Assembly: GCF_016595245.1 (NCBI RefSeq)
Contig: NZ_JAENHM010000059.1
Coordinates: 1-64,000, forward strand
Direction of reading: 5' to 3'
DNA: 64,000 nt
Origin: Azospirillum endophyticum
GTDB taxonomy: Bacteria; Pseudomonadota; Alphaproteobacteria; Azospirillales; Azospirillaceae
The position numbers and the translations under genes are program-made. Below, piece after piece: positions 17,066 to 26,700 of the stretch (positions within the stretch are counted from its first letter, which is position 1; each line of letters opens with the position of its first letter). Under the pieces are notes generated by a model. The model ran no database searches. It worked only from the letters and a program-made list of their open reading frames with translations, and was not told the origin of the DNA.

Positions 17066-17545
17066 TCAGTCCTTGAACTCGCCCATCGCCGACTGGATGT
17101 AGTTCGCCAAGCCGATGTCGCCGATCAGGCTCAGCTGGGTTTCCAGATAGTCGATGCGCTCTTCCGATTCTTCCAGCAACTCGGACAATTCGTCGCGCGA
17201 CACGTAGTCGGCCTTGTCCTCGCACACCGCGATGGCGACGGCGATGCGGTCGCGGGCCTCCTGTTCGGCGGCGAGGTCGCTGGACAGGATCTCCGGCACA
17301 TCCTCGCCGATGTGCAGCTTGCCGAGATCCTGGAGGTTGGGGATCGCCTCGATGAACAGGATGCGTTCGATGATCTCGTCCGCGCTCTTCATCACTTCGA
17401 TGGAGGCGTGGTACTCCCACTTGCCCAGCGCCTTGACGCCCCAGTTCTTCAGCATGCGGGCGTGCAGGAAATACTGGTTGATCTGCGTCAGCTGGTCCTT
17501 CAGGACGATCTGAAGCTGGGCGATGACGTCGCTGTTGCCTTTCAT
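17066..17545 (-). CDS. bfr: Bacterioferritin subunit, haem-binding type (ferroxidase ligands lost)
   Basis: 159 residues with the bacterioferritin fold; MKGNSDVIAQLQIVLKDQL fixes the ATG at 17545. Compared with E. coli Bfr it keeps the haem ligand Met52 and Glu94 but has Gln18, Val51, Ser54, Ser127 and Arg130 in place of Glu18, Glu51, His54, Glu127 and His130, so the di-iron oxidation site is gone. The second bfr gene, 14 bases upstream on the same strand, has the opposite pattern. Together they probably build mixed 24-mers that store iron in the cytoplasm. Two-subunit bacterioferritins of this kind are known, for example in Magnetospirillum and Neisseria. Confidence 0.92.
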   Translation of the reverse strand: MKGNSDVIAQLQIVLKDQLTQINQYFLHARMLKNWGVKALGKWEYHASIEVMKSADEIIERILFIEAIPNLQDLGKLHIGEDVPEILSSDLAAEQEARDRIAVAIAVCEDKADYVSRDELSELLEESEERIDYLETQLSLIGDIGLANYIQSAMGEFKD

Positions 17546-17559
17546 GATCCGTCCTCCGC

Positions 17560-18042
17560 TCAGCTCGGGAAGCCGCCCATGGCCGACTGCAGGTAATTCT
17601 GCAGGCCGAGCATGTCGATCAGGCCGAGCTGCTGCTCCAGCCAATGCGCATGGTCTTCTTCGGTGTCGACCAGCAGTTCCAGCAGGATGCGGCGGGTGTC
17701 GTAATCCTTCACCTGCTCGCAATAGGCGATTGCCTCCTTCAGGGCGGCCACCACCTCATATTCCAGGTTCAGGTCGTTGCGCAGCATCTCCGGCACGGTC
17801 TTGCCGATGTGCAGCGGGTCGCGGCTGGCGACGTCGGCCGTGCCCTCCAGGAACAGGATGCGGCGGATCAGCTTGTCGGCATGCTCCAGTTCTTCGACCC
17901 GCTCGTGCGAGATGCGCTCGCTCATCGCCTTGAGGCCCATGTCCTCCATGCTGCGCGCATGGGAGAGGTACTGGTCGGCGGCGCTCAGTTCGCCGGTGAG
18001 CAGCTTGTTCAAACGGTCCAGGACACCTTGATCGCCTTGCAT
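17560..18042 (-). CDS. bfr: Bacterioferritin subunit, ferroxidase type (haem ligand lost)
   Basis: 160 residues; ATG at 18042 gives MQGDQGVLDRLNKLLTGEL. All di-iron ligands are present: Glu18, Glu51, His54, Glu94, and Glu128 and His131 (shifted by one residue through an inserted Thr127). The haem ligand Met52 is Leu. It is first in the two-gene operon, 14 bases before the haem-type subunit. A Fur-type palindrome lies 91 bases upstream, which fits iron-dependent control. It should supply the iron-oxidising sites of a mixed shell. Confidence 0.93.
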   Translation of the reverse strand: MQGDQGVLDRLNKLLTGELSAADQYLSHARSMEDMGLKAMSERISHERVEELEHADKLIRRILFLEGTADVASRDPLHIGKTVPEMLRNDLNLEYEVVAALKEAIAYCEQVKDYDTRRILLELLVDTEEDHAHWLEQQLGLIDMLGLQNYLQSAMGGFPS

Positions 18043-18132
18043 GGCCGATCCTCCGAAATAGACGATTTGTCGCACCATGGCACAGGGGAAGGACTCCGAC
18101 AATAAAAAACTCCCGGAAAATTAGAGATGTAG

Positions 18133-18149
18133 TTGATAGTCACTATCAA
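18133..18149. promoter_or_regulatory. Fur-type iron box upstream of the bfr pair
   Basis: TTGATAGTCACTATCAA is a perfect 8-1-8 inverted repeat. Its core TGATAGTCACTATCA matches the Fur 7-1-7 consensus TGATAATNATTATCA at 13 of 15 positions. It lies 91 bases before the first bfr start and 279 before tyrS. An Irr site is less likely because Irr motifs are different (TTTAGAA-type arms). Confidence 0.6.
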
Positions 18150-18340
18150 TAGGACGGGATGGCGATTGCCTGGAATACAGGCAGGCCTCCCGGTCTTCAT
18201 TGAGAATCGATGTCAACTGCACCGATGCGAAGTCTTCGCAAATACGACGGGGTATGGCATCGGATTTGACTTGCCGCCCCGGAGCGATGCTTGGAGAGGA
18301 GACGGACCGGTGCAGGGTCCGCTTTCCGGGCCGCCGCATT

Positions 18341-18394
18341 GAGGCAGGGGCCGTTCCGTGCTAACAGACCGCGGGATTTCTCCGACCCTGCCTC
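18341..18394 (+). promoter_or_regulatory. Inverted repeat in the tyrS leader
   Basis: GAGGCAGGG (18341-18349) and CCCTGCCTC (18386-18394) are perfect reverse complements separated by 36 bases, ending 33 bases before the tyrS start. The paired form would stand just upstream of the ribosome site. No T-box features were found. The other bases of the 385-base bfr-tyrS gap hold the Fur box and nothing else I recognise. Confidence 0.35.
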
Positions 18395-18427
18395 GCCCTT
18401 CTTTCCAACGACTGCCGGATTGCGGCC

Positions 18428-19693
18428 ATGACGACGACCACCTCCTCGGCCTCCTCGGAGTTCCTGCGCACCCTTCAGGATCGCGGGTTCATCCACCAGT
18501 GCACCGATTTCGCCACGCTGGACGAGCGTGCGACGAAGGGGCCGATCGTCGCCTATATCGGCTTCGACTGCACCGCCGATTCCTTGCATGTCGGCAGCCT
18601 GCTGCCGATCATGATGCTGCGCTGGCTGCAGAAGACCGGGCACAAGCCGATCGTCCTGATGGGCGGCGGCACCACCAAGATCGGCGATCCGTCCGGCAAG
18701 GACGAGGCGCGCCAGCTGCTGACCGACGAGGTTATCGCCGGCAACATGGCGGGCATCAAGCGCATCTTCGGCCGTTACCTGACCTTCGGGGACGGGCCGA
18801 CCGACGCGGTGATGGCGAACAACGCCGACTGGCTGGACGAGCTGAAATACATCCCGCTGCTGCGCGACATCGGCCGCCATTTCACCATCAACCGGATGAT
18901 GAGCTTCGAATCGGTCAAGCTGCGGCTGGATCGCGAGCAGCCGCTGACCTTCCTGGAATTCAACTACATGATCCTCCAGGCCTACGACTTCGTGGAGCTG
19001 AAGCGGCGCCATGGCTGCAGCTTGCAGATGGGCGGGTCGGACCAGTGGGGCAACATCGTCAACGGCGTCGAACTCGGCCGCCGCACCGACGGGGCGGAGC
19101 TGTTCGGCCTGACCACGCCGCTGCTGACCACCTCGTCGGGCGCCAAGATGGGCAAGACGGCGGCGGGCGCGGTGTGGCTGACCGCCGACAAGCTCGGCAG
19201 CTATGATTTCTGGCAGTACTGGCGCAACACCGAGGATGCCGACGTCGGCCGCTTCCTGCGCCTCTACACCGAACTGCCGCTGGACGAGGTCGCCCGGCTG
19301 GAAAGCCTGCAGGGCGCCGAGATCAACGAGGCCAAGAAGATCCTCGCCAACGAGGTGACCAAGCTCGCCCACGGCGAGGACGCCGCTCTGGAGGCCGCCG
19401 AGACCGCGCGCCGCGCTTTCGAGGAAGGAGCCGCGGCCGAGGGGCTGCCCAGCATCGAGGTCGCCCGCGCCGAGCTGGAAGCCGGTATTCCGGTGGTCGA
19501 CCTGCTGGTGTCGGCCGGGCTGGCCGCGTCGAAGGGCGAGGCACGCCGCCTGATCAAGGGCGGCGGCGCCAAGCTGAACGATGGGTCGATCGCCGACGAG
19601 ACGGTCAAGGCGACGGTGGCGGACCTGAACGTCGACGGCGTCGTCAAGCTCAGCGCCGGCAAGAAGCGGCATGCGCTGGTGAAGGTGGGGTAA
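18428..19693 (+). CDS. tyrS: Tyrosyl-tRNA synthetase
   Basis: 421 residues; charges tRNA-Tyr. The class I signature is HVGSL (54-58) within GFDCTADSLHVGSL, and the second signature is KMGKT (240-244). The tyrosine pocket is seen around FLEFNYMILQAYDF and GGSDQWGNI. A C-terminal S4-like RNA-binding domain runs from about 355 (ASKGEARRLIKGGGAKLND). Length is typical for the TyrRS type of Gram-negative bacteria. The leader contains a long-range inverted repeat. Confidence 0.97.
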   Translation: MTTTTSSASSEFLRTLQDRGFIHQCTDFATLDERATKGPIVAYIGFDCTADSLHVGSLLPIMMLRWLQKTGHKPIVLMGGGTTKIGDPSGKDEARQLLTDEVIAGNMAGIKRIFGRYLTFGDGPTDAVMANNADWLDELKYIPLLRDIGRHFTINRMMSFESVKLRLDREQPLTFLEFNYMILQAYDFVELKRRHGCSLQMGGSDQWGNIVNGVELGRRTDGAELFGLTTPLLTTSSGAKMGKTAAGAVWLTADKLGSYDFWQYWRNTEDADVGRFLRLYTELPLDEVARLESLQGAEINEAKKILANEVTKLAHGEDAALEAAETARRAFEEGAAAEGLPSIEVARAELEAGIPVVDLLVSAGLAASKGEARRLIKGGGAKLNDGSIADETVKATVADLNVDGVVKLSAGKKRHALVKVG

Positions 19694-19705
19694 AGGATCG
19701 ATGAG

Positions 19706-19739
19706 GGATGGGCGCCGGCCGGACTGCCGGCGTCCATCC
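19706..19739. terminator. Strong hairpin between convergent tyrS and the AsmA-like gene
   Basis: GGATGGGCGCCGGC (19706-19719) pairs with GCCGGCGTCCATCC (19726-19739) through 14 base pairs with one wobble and a 6-base loop. It lies in the 49-base gap between the two stop codons. It lacks a clear T-run, so it may act as a two-way pause/stability hairpin more than a classic terminator. Confidence 0.5.
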
Positions 19740-19742
19740 TCC

Positions 19743-22700
19743 TCACCGCATGTGCGATTCCGGCGGCGGCTTGGTGTCCGGCGTCGGCGTCCCGTCGCCG
19801 CCCAGGAAGAACAGGTTGCGCAGGAATCCCGGGGCCAGCACCGCCAGCGGGTTGACCGAGACGTCGGGATCGGACAGCGGTCCCTGGACATGCCAGGTGG
19901 CGGAGAAGATGCCCTGGCCCTCGCCGCCGCTCAGCACGTCGCCCAGCAGCGGGATCTGGCCGATCAGGCGGTTCAGGCCATAGACCGGGACGATGGTGCC
20001 CTGCAGGTTGGCGGTCTCCGTCTCCAGGTCGATCTGGCCCTCCAGCGTCAGGCCCAGCGCCGAGCCGGAGGTGCGCAGGTCCTTCAGCGTCAAGAGCCGG
20101 CCTTCCTTGCGGAAGTCCGCCGACATGCGGCCGAAAGCGATGCCCTTGCCGCCGCCCAGCAGTTCGGCGAAGCCCGACGGCGAGATGGCGTTCAGGATGC
20201 GGGCCAATGCCGGAACGTCGATCAGCGTGTAATCGCGGATTTCCACCTTGCCGGCGATGGCGGCGTCGGCCCGCGGCTCCGCTGACCGGCCGGTCAGGCT
20301 CAGCCGGCCGCCGCGCATGCGGTCGTTGAGGTCCATCGCCTGCAGGGCGGAGCCCAGATCCTCGGCGGTGATCGCGAGATCGTAGATCCCCTGCGGCCCC
20401 GGCCGCCATTTCATCGACACGCCGCCGCCCTCGCTGCGTCCGGTGACGTCCAGCAGGGTCCAGGCGGTGGCGTCCCGCCGCAGCGACCCGGCGACCTGCC
20501 GCAGCCGCCGGCCGTCGCCGAACACCACCGAATCGAACTTGATGGCGACGTCCAGCGGGGTCTTGCGGCCGTCGTCGGTGGGTGACGGCGGCTTCTTGGG
20601 CGGCGGCGTGACGGCCCCCTCGCCGGACGGCGTCTTGCCGGTCAGGCCGCGGGCATCCAGGCTGGCGCCGGAGATGGTCCCGGCATAGCCCCCGGACGGG
20701 CCGCCGGGCTTGGCCGGGGGCAGCACGGTCAGGTCGGCGCGCAGGTCGGTCTGGCCCAGCTTGAAGCTGGGGGCCTGCACCCGTGCCACCCGCTTGCCGC
20801 CGTCGGCCAGCTCCAGGTTGGCGACGCTCTTCAGCCCGCCGGCATCGATCGTCAGGTTGCTGATCCGGGTGGGACGGTCCTTGTCGAACTCCAGCGTCAG
20901 CTTGCCGGTGCCGGGCTTGCCCGGAGGCTTGGCCCAGCCCAGCTCGCCGATCGACAGCCGGGTCTTTTCCAGGTTCAGGATGGCGTTCAACAGCAGCTTG
21001 TGCTTGCGGTCCACGGTGAACAGGATGTCGGCACCGAAGGGACCCTGCAGCCGGTCCTCCAGGTCGATGCCGTGGGCGCGCAGGTCGTCGGCGGTGGCGT
21101 CGCCCTTCACCGCGATGCGGGTGCGCGGACCCTTTGCCGCGCTGTCGAAGGACTCGTTCCAGTCGACGGTGACCGGGATGCCGTCCAGCTTGGTGGCGCC
21201 CTTGATCTGCATCGCCTTGAGGTCGAGCGCCAGAGCCAGCTCGCCCTCGGTGGCGTTCAGCCCGGCCGCCACCTTTTCCACCGCCACCTTGTGCAGCTTG
21301 CCGGTCACGTCCAGTTCCAGCTGCTCGACCTTCAGGTCGGCCAGCAGGGGGAAGGCGAAATGCAGCTGCGCCTCGGCATTGCCCTGGGTGCGCTTCGGGT
21401 CCATCTCCAGTTTGGTCGGATAGCCGAGCGGCGGCATGTCGATCAGGGTCAGGATGGAGCGCACCGGTCCCTGGATCGGCAGGCGGATGTCCATCGTCTC
21501 CTTGCCGACATCCAGCCCGCCGATCACCACCTTGCCGTCGCCGATCTCAATGTCGCCCGACTTCGGGTCGGCGATCCGTCCGCCCTTGGTCAGGACGGTG
21601 AAGGTCTTGCCGTCGGTCGTCGCCTCCACCCCGGCGCCGGTGACCGGCGTCAGGTCGTGGAAATAGCGGACGCTGATGTCTTCCCCGGCCATGGTGGCCA
21701 GGAAGCGCGTCTGCTCGGTCGGCCCCGACCCGTCAAGGGGTACCGACAGCGCCGCTTCGGCCCGCGCCTCCGTCACCGTTCCGTGGGAGAGGTTCCGGGT
21801 CACCCATTCGCGTGCGTTGGGGCCGGCGACCTTCGGCCAATAGCGGCGCAACTCGTCCAGCGCCACCCCGCGGGCGGCGGCCCGCGCCTCCACCGCCATG
21901 CGGTCGCCCTGGCGCAGCGCGGTGGCGCTGGCCTCCACCCGGGGCTGCGGCCCGCCGGCCTCGCCCAGCACCGCAGTCAGACCGTCTAGCTCGATGCGGT
22001 CGCGGTCGCCATGCAGGCGCAGCCGCGCCGACTCCACCGGCAGCGGCCCCTCGAACAGGTCGGGCCGCAGCAGCCGGCCACGGCCGGCTTCGATATCCGC
22101 CTTGCCGCCGGTCGGCTGCAGCGAGCGATCGAAGCTGACCTCCGCCGTTCCCGACAGCGGCAGGTCCGCGGCCTTCAGCGGTGCCAGCAGCGGGGCGAGG
22201 CCGGCGACGGTGGCGGGGGTGAAGCCGGTCAGCCGTGCGGTCGCGCGGCCGTCCTTTTCCGGTCCCTGCCGGCCCGACAGCTCCAGCCTGGCGGTCCGGC
22301 CGCCGGCGGTCAGCGACAGGCTGGCCTGGAGGTCCCGGCCATGGTCGGTCTCGGTCAGGTCGCCCCGGCCGCTCAGCGCCAACGGCCCGGCGGCACCCGG
22401 AGGGGTCGCCTTCAGCGACAGGTCGTCGACGCGCAGCCGCCGGCCCGGTACGTCCAGGCCGCCGCGCAGTTCCAGGCTCTGCACGGCGAGCGGTTCCTGC
22501 CACAGGGAGGGCAGGGCGACGCTGCCGCTGCCGCCGCGCAGGTCGAGGCCGACGGTCATGGGTTCGAACCGGGCATCGAGCCGTGCCGCAACCGTGCCGG
22601 ACAACGGCAGCTTCACCGCCGACAGCGGTGCCAGAGCCGGCCCGACCTCCGCCAGTGCCGCCGGTTCCAGCCCATCGACGGACAGCGTCACGTCGGTGGT

Positions 22701-23459
22701 GGCGTCGGCGATGTTGTAATGGCCGGTGGCGGCGACGGTCGCCGCGCGCGACGGCTCCGTCCCGTCCCCGCCGAGATCCAGCGTCACGCGGGCGCGGGCC
22801 TGGGCGCCCTGGGCGTCGCGGGTCAGCACGATGTCGGCGCGCGTGGCGTGCCATGACAGATCGAGCATGCGGTTCTCGACCCGCAGGTCGGCGCCCACCA
22901 CCGACAGCCGGCGCAGCAGTCCCAGCGGCCGGTCGATGTCGGGCGGGCGGCGCAGGCTTTCCAGCGCCTCGTCCACAAGGTCGGGGCTGCCGTCATCGGA
23001 CTTGCGCGTGGATTCGGCGTCGGACCGCACGTCGAAGGCGAGGCTGCCGTCGGCCCGGCGCAGGATCGACAGGCGCGGCCGGACCAGATCCAGACGGGTC
23101 GGCGACAGGGTTCCGCGCAGCAGGGCCGGGATGGAGAAGCCGATGCCCATCTCCGGCACCGCGGCCAGTTCCGTCCCATCGGCGTTCAGCGCCTGCACCC
23201 GGCGGGCGCGCAGGTCGAGGCGGCGGCCGCCGGCATTGTCGAGCCCGTCCTCGTTCTCCAGCGACAGGAGCAGTTCACCGACATCGATGCGGAACCGGCC
23301 GTCGCGGTCGCTCAGCGCCTGCTCGACATAGGGGATCAGCGGATCGAGCGCGATCGGCCCCTGCGACAGCCGCCAGGCGAACAGCCCGCCGGCCGCCAGG
23401 GCCACCGCCGTGACGCCGGTCAGCGTCAGGCCGAGGATCTTCGCCGTGCGCCGGATCAT
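19743..23459 (-). CDS. AsmA/YhdP-like large envelope protein
   Basis: 1238 residues. One N-terminal membrane helix (ILGLTLTGVTAVALAAGGLFAW, about 7-28) is followed by a very long periplasmic part with DUF3971-like and AsmA-C-like repeats, rich in short beta-strand motifs such as LDLRARRV and LSLTGRS. Relatives (YhdP, TamB, AsmA) form bridge-like grooves that move phospholipid between inner and outer membrane. A further 9 residues (GTG at 23486) are possible upstream; the ATG at 23459 gives the cleaner signal anchor MIRRTAKILGL. A Pro/Lys-rich segment (PPPKKPPSPTDDG) interrupts the C-terminal half. Divergent from glnE. Confidence 0.82.
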   Translation of the reverse strand: MIRRTAKILGLTLTGVTAVALAAGGLFAWRLSQGPIALDPLIPYVEQALSDRDGRFRIDVGELLLSLENEDGLDNAGGRRLDLRARRVQALNADGTELAAVPEMGIGFSIPALLRGTLSPTRLDLVRPRLSILRRADGSLAFDVRSDAESTRKSDDGSPDLVDEALESLRRPPDIDRPLGLLRRLSVVGADLRVENRMLDLSWHATRADIVLTRDAQGAQARARVTLDLGGDGTEPSRAATVAATGHYNIADATTDVTLSVDGLEPAALAEVGPALAPLSAVKLPLSGTVAARLDARFEPMTVGLDLRGGSGSVALPSLWQEPLAVQSLELRGGLDVPGRRLRVDDLSLKATPPGAAGPLALSGRGDLTETDHGRDLQASLSLTAGGRTARLELSGRQGPEKDGRATARLTGFTPATVAGLAPLLAPLKAADLPLSGTAEVSFDRSLQPTGGKADIEAGRGRLLRPDLFEGPLPVESARLRLHGDRDRIELDGLTAVLGEAGGPQPRVEASATALRQGDRMAVEARAAARGVALDELRRYWPKVAGPNAREWVTRNLSHGTVTEARAEAALSVPLDGSGPTEQTRFLATMAGEDISVRYFHDLTPVTGAGVEATTDGKTFTVLTKGGRIADPKSGDIEIGDGKVVIGGLDVGKETMDIRLPIQGPVRSILTLIDMPPLGYPTKLEMDPKRTQGNAEAQLHFAFPLLADLKVEQLELDVTGKLHKVAVEKVAAGLNATEGELALALDLKAMQIKGATKLDGIPVTVDWNESFDSAAKGPRTRIAVKGDATADDLRAHGIDLEDRLQGPFGADILFTVDRKHKLLLNAILNLEKTRLSIGELGWAKPPGKPGTGKLTLEFDKDRPTRISNLTIDAGGLKSVANLELADGGKRVARVQAPSFKLGQTDLRADLTVLPPAKPGGPSGGYAGTISGASLDARGLTGKTPSGEGAVTPPPKKPPSPTDDGRKTPLDVAIKFDSVVFGDGRRLRQVAGSLRRDATAWTLLDVTGRSEGGGVSMKWRPGPQGIYDLAITAEDLGSALQAMDLNDRMRGGRLSLTGRSAEPRADAAIAGKVEIRDYTLIDVPALARILNAISPSGFAELLGGGKGIAFGRMSADFRKEGRLLTLKDLRTSGSALGLTLEGQIDLETETANLQGTIVPVYGLNRLIGQIPLLGDVLSGGEGQGIFSATWHVQGPLSDPDVSVNPLAVLAPGFLRNLFFLGGDGTPTPDTKPPPESHMR

Positions 23460-23490
23460 CGGGCACCGGCCTGGGTGGAGCGACACAATT

Positions 23491-23693
23491 CCCTCTCCCC
23501 CCCGCTCTCGCGCAAACGAAGTTTGCGCTGACGCGACAGGCGGACCTGTGGTCCGCCGAAAGCGGGGAGAGGGTTAGGGTGAGGGGGGAACGTGGCGAGG
23601 ATCTTCAAGGAATGCCGTGCGCCGGCTCTTCCAATAACGCCACGCAGTGCATCCCCCTCACCCCGACCCTCTCCCCGGGGGGGAGAGGGGGGT
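23491..23693. repeat. Palindromic repeat region, copy E (variant)
   Basis: The 324-base gap between the AsmA-like and glnE genes holds two C/G-rich palindromic units. Unit one (23491-23588) starts CCCTCTCCCCCCCG and ends CGGGGAGAGGGTTAGGGTGAG, and carries the nested module also found in copy A. Unit two (23652-23693) runs from CCCCCTCACCCCGACCCTCT to GGGAGAGGGGGGTGACGG. No gene is visible in the gap. Confidence 0.7.
23504..23572. repeat. Nested palindromic module, second copy
   Basis: Reads CTCTCGCGCAAAC then GTTTGCGCTGACGCGACAGG and GCGGACC/GGTCCGC, ending GAAAGCGGGG. It shares its order of two hairpins and the GCTGACGCGRCAGGCGGACC stretch with 8219-8278, while the flanking palindrome arms differ. 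Confidence 0.65.
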
Positions 23694-23783
23694 GACGGAG
23701 ATTCGTGCGAATCGGCCCGATTGACCTTCCCGTCCGACACGTGCAGCTTTCTGCCCATGATTTGAGCAGGAAAGACCGCCGTT

Positions 23784-26700
23784 ATGTCCAGCCCCATCGC
23801 GTTCTCAAATCCTTTGCCGAAGCCCTTCGACACCGCGCAGGCGGCGCTGGGAATGGAGCGCTGGCGCCAGCAGGCCGCCACGGCGGAGCCGGAAACCCGC
23901 GCCTGGGCGGAGGTCTTCGCCGATTCGGAATCCGGCCGGGCGCTGGTCGAGGCGGTGTGCGGCAACAGCCCGTATCTCGGCCACAGCCTGACGCGGGAGC
24001 TGCCCTTCGTCCGCCGGGTGATGGAGGAGGGGTTCGACGCCAGTTTCGCGGCGCTGATCGCCTCCCTCCATGCCGAGCATGACGAGGAAAAGTCGATGGA
24101 CCGGCTGATGGCGGGCTTGCGGGTCGCGAAGCGGCGGGCGGCGCTGCTGATCGGGCTGGCCGACATCGCCGGGGCATGGCCGCTGTTCCGCGTCACCGGC
24201 GCCCTGTCGGAACTGGCGGAGACGGGGGTGCAGCTGGCCGCGAATTTCCTGCTGCGCCGCGCCGGGGAGGCGGGGACGCTGACGCTGCCGGATCCGCAGC
24301 GACCGTGGGTCGGTTCGGGCCTGATCGTTTTGGGCATGGGTAAGCTTGGCGGGCGCGAACTCAACTATTCCAGCGACATCGACCTGATCGTCCTGTACGA
24401 CGACGCTGTTGTGCAGACGCCCCAGCCGGACAACCTCGCGCGAACCTTCATCAGGCTCGCACGCGATCTTGTCCGCATTATGGATGAACGGACCAAGGAC
24501 GGCTACGTCTTCCGCACAGACCTTCGGCTTAGGCCGGATCCCGGCGCCACGCCTCTGGCGGTTTCCGTCTCGGCAGCCGAAATTTATTACGGCAGCGTCG
24601 GCCAGAACTGGGAACGCGCGGCGATGATCAAGGCCCGCCCGATCGCCGGCGATCCGGAGGCGGGGGCCGCCTTCATCCGCTTCCTGGAGCCCTTCGTCTG
24701 GCGCCGCAACCTGGACTTCGCCGCCATCCAGGACATCCATTCGATCAAGCGCCAGATCAACGCCCATAAGGGCCACCGCGAGGTGACGGTCAACGGCCAC
24801 GACGTCAAGGTCGGCCGTGGCGGCATCCGCGAGATCGAGTTCTTCGCCCAGACCCAGCAGCTGATCTTCGGCGGGCGCGATCCGCGCGTGCGCATCGCCC
24901 CGACCCTGATGGCGAACGAGGCGCTGCGCGATGTCGGCCGGGTGCCGCCGCAGACGGTGGAGGAGCTTGCCGGGGCCTATCATTTCCTGCGCCGTGTCGA
25001 ACATCGCATCCAGATGATCGACGACCAGCAGACCCACCGTATTCCCGCCGACGATGTCGGGGTGGCGCATCTGGCGACCTTCCTCGGCTACGGCGACCCC
25101 GCCGACTTCCGGGCGGAGCTGCTGGCGACGCTGGGGCAGGTGGAGGACCGCTACGCCGAGCTGTTCGAGGAGGCGCCGTCGCTCTCCGGCCCGGGCAATC
25201 TGGTCTTCACCGGCACCGATCCCGATCCCGGCACGGTGGAGACGCTGGCGGGCATGGGCTTCGCCGATCCGGCGCGCGTCATCAGCGTGGTGTCGGCCTG
25301 GCACCGCGGCCGCTACCGCGCCACCCGGTCGGGCCGGGCGCGGGAGCTGCTGACGGAGCTGACGCCGGCCCTGCTGAGCGCGCTGACCAAGACGCCGGCG
25401 CCCGATTCGGCGCTGATGAACTTCGACGATTTCCTGGGCAAGCTGCCGGCCGGCGTCGGGCTGTTCTCCCTGTTCGTCGCCAACCCCTGGCTGTTGGAGC
25501 TGGTGGCGGAGATCATGGGCATCGCGCCAGAGATGGCGAAGACGCTGTCGCGCAACCCCTCGCTGCTGGACGCCGTGCTGTCGCCGGACTTCTTCGACCC
25601 GCTGCCGGGCAAGGAGGACGGGCTGGCCGACGACCATGCCCGCGTGATGGCGCCGGCCCGCGACTTCGAGGATGCGCTGACCCTGTCGCGGCGCTGGACC
25701 AACGACCAGCGCTTCCGCGCCGGGGTGCATATCCTGCGCGGCATCACCGACGGCGACCGCTGCGGCGCCTTCCTCGCCGACCTCGCCGACCTCGTCGTTC
25801 CCGACCTCGCCCGCCGGGTGGAGGAGGAGTTCGCCCAGCGCCACGGCCGCATTCCCGGCGGCGCCTGGGTGGTGGCGGCGATGGGGAAGCTGGGCAGCCG
25901 GCAGCTGACGATCACGTCGGATATCGACCTGATCGTCATCTACGACGTGGCGCCCGGCCAAGGGGGGGGCGGGGGCCCGCGCCTGTCGGGCCCCTCCCTG
26001 TCCGATGGGGCCAAGCCACTGTCGCCCAACGAATATTACATCAAGCTGACCCAGCGCCTGACCAACGCGGTCACCGCACCGATGGGCGACGGCCGGCTCT
26101 ATGAGGTGGACATGCGGCTGCGCCCGTCCGGCAATGCCGGGCCGCTCGCCACCTCGCTGGACGCCTTCGTCAAGTATCAGGCGACCGACGCCTGGACCTG
26201 GGAGCATATGGCGCTGACCCGCGCCCGGGTGATCGGCGGCGATGCCGGGCTGGCGGACCGGGTGTCGGCGGCGATCCGCGCGGTGCTGACGGCCCCCCGC
26301 GACGCCGACCGGCTGCTGTGGGACGTCGCCGACATGCGGCGGCGGATCGAGAAGGAGTTCGGGACGACCAATGTCTGGAACGTCAAATACGCCCGCGGCG
26401 GCCTGATCGACATCGAGTTCATCGCCCAGTACCTGCAGCTGCGCTTCGCCCACGAGCGGCCGGACATCCTGCACATCGGCACCGCGAAGGCACTGCAGTG
26501 CGCCGACCGCACCGGTGCGCTGACGCCGGAGGTGGCGGAGGATTTGGAGTCGACGTTGCGGCTGTGGCGGCGGGTGCAGGGCTTCCTGCGGCTCACCACG
26601 GCGGGCGTGCTCGACCCCAACCAGGTGTCGCCCAGCCTGCTGGCCGGGCTTGTCCGCGCCGCCTTTCCCGACGAGCGTGAGCCGGGCACTGTTGACTTCC

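Noticed and set aside
22558..22570. GGTTCGAACC-like sequence that resembles a tRNA T-loop
   Set aside because: It lies inside the AsmA-like coding frame, and no acceptor or anticodon arms can be drawn around it. No tRNA was found anywhere in the window.
25965..25994. Runs of G in glnE suspected of a frameshift
   Set aside because: The frame continues without break and conserved sequence resumes in phase, so it is a Gly-rich linker. A homopolymer sequencing error that kept the frame cannot be excluded.
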